From the NCBI GenBank assembly GCA_022539475.1, contig VCMS01000001.1, positions 434,001 through 498,000 of the forward strand: 64,000 nucleotides of DNA. Reading direction: 5' to 3'. The notes beneath the pieces were generated by a model. That model was not told where the DNA came from. It searched no databases and saw only the letters and a list, made by a program, of their open reading frames with translations. The position numbers and the translations under genes are program-made. This document shows positions 58,097-64,000 of the stretch, piece by piece. The DNA comes from Gracilaria domingensis. Its lineage: Eukaryota > Rhodophyta > Florideophyceae > Gracilariales > Gracilariaceae. Positions within the stretch are counted from its first letter, which is position 1. Each line of letters opens with the position of its first letter.

Positions 58097-58508
58097 ATGG
58101 CGTCTGAACCTACTTCGCCGACCTTCAGTTGTCAGAAATGGGCCGACTGTAGCTGCGGTGCCGATGGCGGCACATGTGGCTGCGGTGATTCCTGTGGATG
58201 TGGCTCCGTTCTAGTCGAGGACGTCCTCAAGGCCATGGAGACAGAATGTAATCGTGCCGACTGCACATGTGGTCCCTCCTGTCGTTGTGGTAAGGATGCA
58301 TGCCAGTGGTAAGTTCCTTCCCAACGAATCATTCGTAGCCCATCTTGGCTTCTTCTTCTTCTGCATCATTGCATCTCAGTACTGACCACATCTCTGTTTT
58401 CTAAATTCGTATTGTATGTACAGTGGTGGCTCCAAGGAGAAGACCCCGGCTCAATGGATTGAGTTTGTCAAGAGCACCAAGTCGCTCGAAACTAAAACCG
58501 CATCGTAG
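58097..58508 (+). CDS. Metallothionein-like protein; two exons
   Basis: Exons 58097-58308 and 58424-58508 give 98 residues. The 115-nt intron runs GTAAGT to TACAG, with TACTGAC about 40 nt before the acceptor. Splicing completes Cys71 (CAG TG|T GG). There are 14 cysteines in two groups of seven: C12, C18, C20, C27, C29, C33, C35 and C51, C56, C58, C62, C64, C69, C71, mainly as C-x-C. The linker (SVLVEDVLKAMETE) has no Cys. The layout, beginning FSCQKWADCSC and continuing ADCTCGPSCRC, is close in style to the brown-alga (Fucus) metallothionein. Each half should bind a cluster of Zn, Cd or Cu ions. The C-terminal ~27 residues (TPAQWIEFVKSTKS...) are Cys-free and helical, unusual for a metallothionein. 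Confidence 0.88.
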
Positions 58509-59466
58509 TTGCTGCGTGATCTATCCGACGTAGAGGCGATATGCCACATGACGAGATCTGCACATCGCAATTGTGCCAAAGTCAATAGCGCTGATCGCCT
58601 GTGAAGTCCGCAAATTGTCACAAGGTTATTATTCGATCAGCGTTCACCAACACAATACTCTCTTGTATCGCATTCTTAAACTGTCAATCTATTGTCTGTA
58701 CTGCTATTCTGTCTTGTGCATATCCTCTCCCGCCTCCCGTGATAGAACCCATCTATTGCCATTTACCTGCGTTCTAAGACATGTTCCAACGAGCGCCTTT
58801 AGGTAAACTAATTTAATCAATGTGCTCGTCTTCCGGGTTTATCATTGCGGATGATCGTCACCCTTTGTTTCCTTGCTGCTGTCTTGCGGTCATTGCGAGG
58901 GAGCATGAAGTTTTCTGACACCACCTTCAGCTTCCTCCGGGCTGCTTCACTCGTTCAACAAGTTTCAGAAAGGAATTGTATACGCAAGAAGATAACTCCC
59001 TGGAAATCGATTTGAGAAGCTTATATGGCTCACGATCATTATCGTTTCGTCGTACTGCGTTGAAGGTGAGCCAACCTCTACATTGTTCTACCAGTTTTTT
59101 GGCGCCCATCTCAGTCACATTTTCCAGTGCTGCGCAGAGCATTACAATCCTTTGTACTCCGTGATACGGTCTTTCAGATTGCTTATCGCCCGACTCCCTT
59201 ATCGGGACATCATTATCGATATGTTTTCTGTCAGTAGAATCTCACTTATGTGCAAGGAAATAGATTGCAAAATCATTCGCCAACGGTTACCGCAGTAAAT
59301 CGGTTCGCAAAAGAGCCTTGGACATTGTTTGTATTCTGTTGATCGGAGGCAGCTCTTTACAAATATGGATCTTCGGGCCAATATTTGTCCAGCGGTGTCC
59401 TCCCTTTCTTGAATATCAATTTATCGCTCTGCATGCAACCGACGGGTTGTGAGAACTGATTTGAAC

Positions 59467-60093
59467 TTAGATGGCCGGTACATTGTGCTCAATACATACT
59501 TCAAGCAACTCGAGTTTGATTCGCGAGACCCCTGCTTGAGAGAAAATGATTTTTGATAGCCTTTTCATCCCAAACATTTGTTTCGTACTGGGACGGAGCA
59601 ATGATGTAGCCTCTTCTTTACTGTTGTGACCAGATAAAGTCGGAGCTGAATTGCAGCAGCGCTGCAATTGCGTTCGTAAGTTCTCTATTCCGAAACATGA
59701 AATATTATCTGTCGCTCCCGTCAGGAAGGCCAAAAAGTTTCTGGCCCACTGTCTAATCATTCGTGACCAAGATGTCTCTGTTCGTTCCTTTTGGGTGATT
59801 CTTTCTTCCGCGACATGATTGTCAGGCGATACTGTGAGCTGAACAGCCAGAAACCAATTGTATCTACAGGGTTTTCCCAACAAACGGATACACACATTTC
59901 TGCAGTCAGTTGCTTTCCGTACCTGGCGGAGGTCAGGTTCGAGCCGAGGTGTCCTCTTTGACGGGAAACAATACTTGGTTCGTATCCTATAGTGCGATGT
60001 GTCACAATGAACAAGAACCCTGGTTGAGCAAGATACGCTTTGGCTCCAAAGTTGGAGGTGGGTGGGTACAAAAGGTAACCCCAATAACGCCAT
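59467..60093 (-). CDS. Isolated 208-codon frame of unknown nature
   Basis: ATG at 60093 opens a frame of 208 codons ending at 59467, by far the longest in this spacer. It has mixed, protein-like composition with many Arg, Thr, Ser and Cys, for example PRLEPDLRQVRKATDCRNVC, then WARNFLAFLTGATDN and SLLRPSTKQMFGMKRLSK. No reverse transcriptase, transposase or integrase motif is seen. Repeat copy D begins about 25 bases upstream of the ATG. It could be an orphan gene, the remnant of a mobile element or chance. Confidence 0.3.
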   Translation of the reverse strand: MALLGLPFVPTHLQLWSQSVSCSTRVLVHCDTSHYRIRTKYCFPSKRTPRLEPDLRQVRKATDCRNVCIRLLGKPCRYNWFLAVQLTVSPDNHVAEERITQKERTETSWSRMIRQWARNFLAFLTGATDNISCFGIENLRTQLQRCCNSAPTLSGHNSKEEATSLLRPSTKQMFGMKRLSKIIFSQAGVSRIKLELLEVCIEHNVPAI

Positions 60094-60120
60094 CCTGATT
60101 AGACATCATCCACATAGATT

Positions 60121-60215
60121 GTTGGCCTTTCTGATGAGAGAAAACTTTCTGTAACGATAGTTTTACTACATCCTAGGAATTAGAGGATGTTTTCCGCATT
60201 AAAGAAGAAGAAGAA
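60121..60215 (+). repeat. Dispersed repeat family, copy D
   Basis: GTTGGCCTTTCTGATGAGAG, then CTACATCCTAGGAATTAGA, then GCATTAAAGAAGAAGAAG, keeping the order left motif, GGAATTAGA, purine tail. More diverged than A and C. Confidence 0.5.
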
Positions 60216-60936
60216 AAACGCCATCCCGTTCATATTGTTAGAAAACGACAGAGCAATACTTCAATGGCGATTTTAGGGACAGATTAAACGGGGGAGATTG
60301 ATGGGTAGCCTCCGTAACGATCCACGCATAGAGAGCTGCTCAATAAAGTTCAGATATTCAGCGAGAGTCGAAGAGTTTCTTAGAACATAGTTTTGAAACC
60401 TTTGCTTTCATTCACTCGGAAAATCGAGACTCCAGCTGGTCATAACGAAAAGAGAGACAGGAGTTTTCTATAGCAGCCTTCGCTTGACACACCTCTGTTC
60501 TACATCTGTTTCATTCGTATTCTTTGAAAAAGGTTAGTTTGACTTTCTATTTCTCGTCTTCTTTTTTGAGTTGTATGCTAAGCTGACGTGAAGCTCTAGA
60601 TGAAGTTCTCTCTTCTAAAAAAGCCCCAAGGCTTCCGTGATTCATGTTGTATCAAAGCTCTACCAGATGATCATGACGCGTGCAGGACGCTAGCATCGAG
60701 CTCACGGCGCGATGAGTTTCTTCTTGAGCTTTAGAATAGACTGTACCTTCTTAATGCAAAGAAGCAGGAGTCTTTAGGTCATTTTCCCTCTTAAAGAAGT
60801 CCAAAAAGTTTGACGGCGAAGCCTTTGTGAGAGGGCATTGCAACACACCATGTGTGTTAAAGCAGATGTAAAGTATTGTTTTTTATCTAAATAAAGAATA
60901 CTGGGTGAAGGGCATCTATGCTCTCATAAGGTATAT

Positions 60937-61015
60937 CCAGAAGAGGAGAAGGCGTTGGCCTTTCTAGTGAGGGAGCCCTTCTTTGAGGAACCTATACTTA
61001 AGAGAGAGACACTAA
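60937..61015 (+). repeat. Dispersed repeat family, copy E
   Basis: AGAGGAGAAGGCGTTGGCCT, TTCTAGTGAGGGAGCCCTTC and a CCTATACTTAAGAGAGAGAC ending match the family unit with the middle part lost. Confidence 0.5.
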
Positions 61016-61914
61016 AGAGGCGAGTACAGTGGACGGATTGGCGAAAGTCTGGCTAATTGCAATTGCTAAATTATTTACCTCCTTTCTATACCCTCCAAAG
61101 AGAGTACAGAACACCCATCAATACATGAATATATCCACGACAACTCACCGAATTGTGTCGGTGAGAACGGTGATTCGGTCCCATTTCACGAGGTTGTCCA
61201 GTCCTTCTGTGAGCCTACCTTATCGCGCTCACTAAACCCGTCCGTGGGCAGTTGGCCATTCTGCTGAGGCTTCAATGTCAGAACAGAAAAGCTGCCAGAT
61301 GTGTACACCATACCTGGGGTATTGGATACCGTTTACCATTACCCTCATATCGTACCGTTAGTAGAAAAAAAACAGCAAATCTCAGTACACGTAGCACAAA
61401 AAAACCGAATGAGCATCCAGCCCGCCGTAACAAACTTTTCACTACCTTGTTTTTGTACATGTTCAAGTTCGTATATGGGTGAGATTGCAATTCCATTTAG
61501 ATACTCGCCCTTCGTAGATACCAGTTGCGTTTTTATCGTCATCCGAGCTTTAGATGCTCAACATAGGAATGATGGCGATCCCACGTATTCCGCATGATTG
61601 GGAGCTCGGCCCGTGTCTAATTCGAGACCCTGTGGTTTTCTCCCATTTGACGTTTCAATTCGAAGCTCTGGGTCGCCGCTGGCGTTAGAGCTTTAGTAAC
61701 GCTGGTCAACACGCCGAGATGTGATTCGAATTACTTTATTACAACCCCTTTTTAGGTTCTTCCATCGGTCGCAGAAGAAACACCAACCATAGAACATTGG
61801 TATCGGCTTCTCGGTGTTGGCTACGCATTGGTGTCTTTTCCTTTCACAGACGCGAACATTGATCGGCTTCTGTCGTGTCTATCACCGCGGATCGCAAGCA
61901 TAGTTTGGGCCCAA

Positions 61915-64000
61915 ATGGCGTCGAAGACAATGAGTGGTATGAATTCTGTTTACCTCGTGTGCTTCCTCGTCTTGGCCTCTTGTTCTTTTAGACTGTCTGC
62001 TTCGGCAAAAGTTGAATGGAAGATTAACCTCGGTGGGGAACCCACGAATGGCTTTCAAGCTGAGGAAGCTATTCTCAATGTCGATGAGAACCTCGCCAAG
62101 ATGCGTTACCACGGCCAAATCAAAGGGGCTGGAACAGATCTAAACGTCTTCAAGACACAACGCTTTTCCAGAGCGGAAGATTTGGTCATAAATTTTCCTG
62201 TCCCAGACGGTGTTTATACGGTGACGTTGATGTTTGCCGAAACTTGGAAGGGGGCGTATGGATCAGGAAATCGAGTTTTTGACGTAAGTACAACATTTTG
62301 AGTTGGATAAGCTTGCTAGCAACATGTCGATACCGAAAACGAGTTATTTACTAACCATTTCGCTTGCTTGATCTCTACAATACCACAGGTCTATCTTGGT
62401 TCAAAGCCCGGTGGCGTTATTAAGGTAATTGATCAGATGGATCCTTTTCGTTCTGGTGGTCCTGCAGGGCCCGTTCGCAGAAAGTTTAGTGGGATTGCTA
62501 CCCAAGGTGGATTAACTCTTGCTCTTCGCCCTATCAAGCAGAATCCTCAAATTGCGGGCATCGTGATAAACGGCTACTCCTACGGTAACTCATTCATGGA
62601 AGACTTACCAACAGTATCAGCAGGACCGTTTGAGGGCGGAGACTTCGGTTCTCTAAACAGCGTTGGCCCAAGGACTCCAGCGGATTCCAGTCTCGTGTAT
62701 GACCCCTCTCTCAACCCGAAGTTCAAAGCTTCAAACAAACCACTACCACCCGGAAACAGCCCGTCTCAAGGGTTCACCATGACGGCACAGGATGCCAATC
62801 CAAGCACCCCATCTGGAACAGTGGGACAACGTGCATTGCCTAACCCATTTGGAACGTCTCAAAACGCGCAGACCACGCAGAGCACACAAGGCACGAATGG
62901 TGGGTCCATCGCAACTCCTGGATTATCTTCACCTTATTCTAACACAGCATACGGAGCTTCTGGATCTTCTGGAGCTACAGTTACGGGTGAACTAGGTGTT
63001 CCCGGGTCTAGTCAACCGCAAACCCTCGGGCGCCCGGCACCAGTGGCTGTGGGATCTGTGCCATTTGGTGCACCGCCAAGTGCACCGCAAGGAGCCGTGC
63101 AATACCGTTCCTTCCGACGTCGACTAGCTTCATACTATGGGGAAGGGTCCCCTGTGAACTTCCCAGTCGCTCCAAATAGCGATGTTGGAGACAATACAGC
63201 AGTTCCAGACCAGGCTGCACGGAACCAAGCTTATCCAGATCAGGTGGAGACAATAAGTTCAATGTTGACTCCGGGGGAGCAACCTGTAGCGGTTAACGAG
63301 ATTTCTAATACACCTCTAACGTCTTTGCATGATGCAACGAGTCAAAGTGTGAGCAGGGATGACGCTGTGCAGGGAATGGTTGGAGAGGTACAGCCGCCAA
63401 GCATAAGTGAAACGATGCCATCAAACTTTTTGGAACATGAAAGTTCACGAGCCCAAGGGATGTTGGAACCGTCAAGCGAACAAGAGCAAGCATCTGCCCA
63501 GAAAGAAGCACTGTCCCAAAGCCCGTTGTCGCCACTGTCGGACTTGCAAACGCCTGTCAACATTGGTGGTGCACATGAAGATATTGCAACCGCTATGAAA
63601 GGTAGGGATAGTCTTCCGTCGGAAATGTCTCCTGCAACCGCTGAAGGCTTCGGAAACTTCCAAGGACGTGCTCTTCCAGAGACCGGCAACGGCCAGTTTA
63701 CACCATCGATTTCTCAAGGTATGTCGAACAGGGTGTTGAGTTCACAGATCCAAGGCGGTCGAGAGTGGTCTGGTGTGTCGGACCTCCGAAGCTCTTCTAA
63801 CATCCAAAGTCAGGGCGGAATTCGAGATCACGCTTTCTCATCAAACGAAGGAGAAAGTCTTGGAAGGCATCGCTCGCCTACAGATTTCATGAACGGTATC
63901 CGGAATCAAATTCAATCATTGATCCGACAATCTAAAGGGTCTGACAGAACTCCTGAGGAGTCCAATGGTTACCCAGATGTCCGACATGATGCCGCCACTA
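61915..64000 (+). CDS. Secreted malectin-domain protein with long disordered tail (runs off the right edge)
   Basis: Exon 1 is 61915-62283; exon 2 starts at 62389 and stays open to the window edge. The 105-nt intron runs GTAAGT to CACAG with a perfect TACTAAC branch. The first in-frame ATG starts a signal peptide (VYLVCFLVLASCSFRLSASA). A malectin-type carbohydrate-binding domain follows: VEWKINLGGEPTNGF, the YTVTLMFAETWKGAYGSGNR strand pair and, across the intron, VFD-VYLGSKPGGVIKVID, ending about residue 205 (IAGIVINGYS). Animal malectin binds di-glucosylated N-glycans in the ER; plant relatives sit on receptor kinases. The rest, at least ~450 residues, is Ser/Gln/Gly/Pro-rich and disordered. 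No kinase or membrane anchor is seen before the edge. A cell-wall or ER glycan-binding role is likely. Confidence 0.85.

Larger units (their letters stand above)
58509..61914. other. 3.4 kb gene-poor region with repeat copies
   Basis: Apart from one reverse frame at 59467-60093 and repeat copies D and E, I see no gene. A weaker match to the repeat (AAGTTTGACGGCGAAGCC, then TTTGTGAGAGGGCATT) lies near 60809. A run of TTCTTTTT-rich sequence occurs near 60540. The right end must hold the malectin-gene promoter. Confidence 0.5.

Noticed and set aside
1-64000. tRNA, rRNA, CRISPR arrays, operons and virus-derived elements
   Set aside because: B-box-like GGTTCGA strings are inside genes or lack a cloverleaf; no spaced repeats of CRISPR type; genes are on mixed strands with long spacers; no integrase, reverse transcriptase or capsid motif was seen.

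Overview
The window looks like nuclear DNA of a photosynthetic eukaryote, most likely a red alga; this is inference from gene content, not a placement by alignment. About 22 genes can be supported on both strands. Most are long single exons. Four have short spliceosomal introns that I could place exactly (coproporphyrinogen oxidase, SPT4, a metallothionein, a malectin-domain protein). Their donors are GTAAGT, GTATGT or GTAAGC, most carry a TACTGAC/TACTAAC-like branch site, and lengths run 54-115 nt. Several proteins start with plastid-transit-like leaders, so the organism has a plastid. The metallothionein resembles the algal type.

Layout. 0-8 kb: a partial, probably N-myristoylated protein (-) diverges from a complete UvrB (+), followed by a six-pass membrane protein (-) and a divergent coproporphyrinogen III oxidase (-). 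8-20 kb: an organelle-type RNase II/R (+), an unresolved small gene (-), the H/ACA assembly factor NAF1 (+), a cullin with a long insert (+), and a plastid-like protein (-). 20-34 kb: a disordered basic protein (-), an AMMECR1 protein (+), an unknown protein (-), an S1 RNA-binding protein (+) whose stop overlaps that of an armadillo-repeat protein (-), and a 1555-residue surface protein with IPT-like domains (-). 34-50 kb: a Ser/Pro-rich protein, a thioredoxin-like protein, a large SNF2 ATPase split over three frames, a small two-pass membrane protein with a decayed downstream copy, a second thioredoxin, SPT4 and a CWF19-like protein. 50-64 kb: an importin-7/8 type receptor, a third thioredoxin, a membrane-anchored zinc metalloprotease, the metallothionein and a partial malectin-domain protein.

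The genes do not form operons. Shared themes are RNA and nuclear housekeeping (NAF1, SPT4, CWF19L, SNF2, importin, cullin), plastid maintenance and redox (UvrB, CPOX, RNB nuclease, S1 protein, three atypical thioredoxins) and cell surface (IPT protein, metalloprotease, malectin protein). Gene-poor spacers at 6, 21, 46-48 and 58-61 kb hold a short dispersed repeat family, always in the same orientation, and one segmental duplication. GC-rich islands cover the starts of the UvrB, importin and third thioredoxin loci.

Most notable are the nuclear UvrB, the CPOX lacking the family's conserved histidine, the three thioredoxins in 20 kb, the new repeat family, the recurrent CCAAT/CACGTG promoter module, and the repeated +1 frame changes in two loci. 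I saw no obvious single 'new system'. No tRNA, rRNA, CRISPR array or virus-derived element was recognised.
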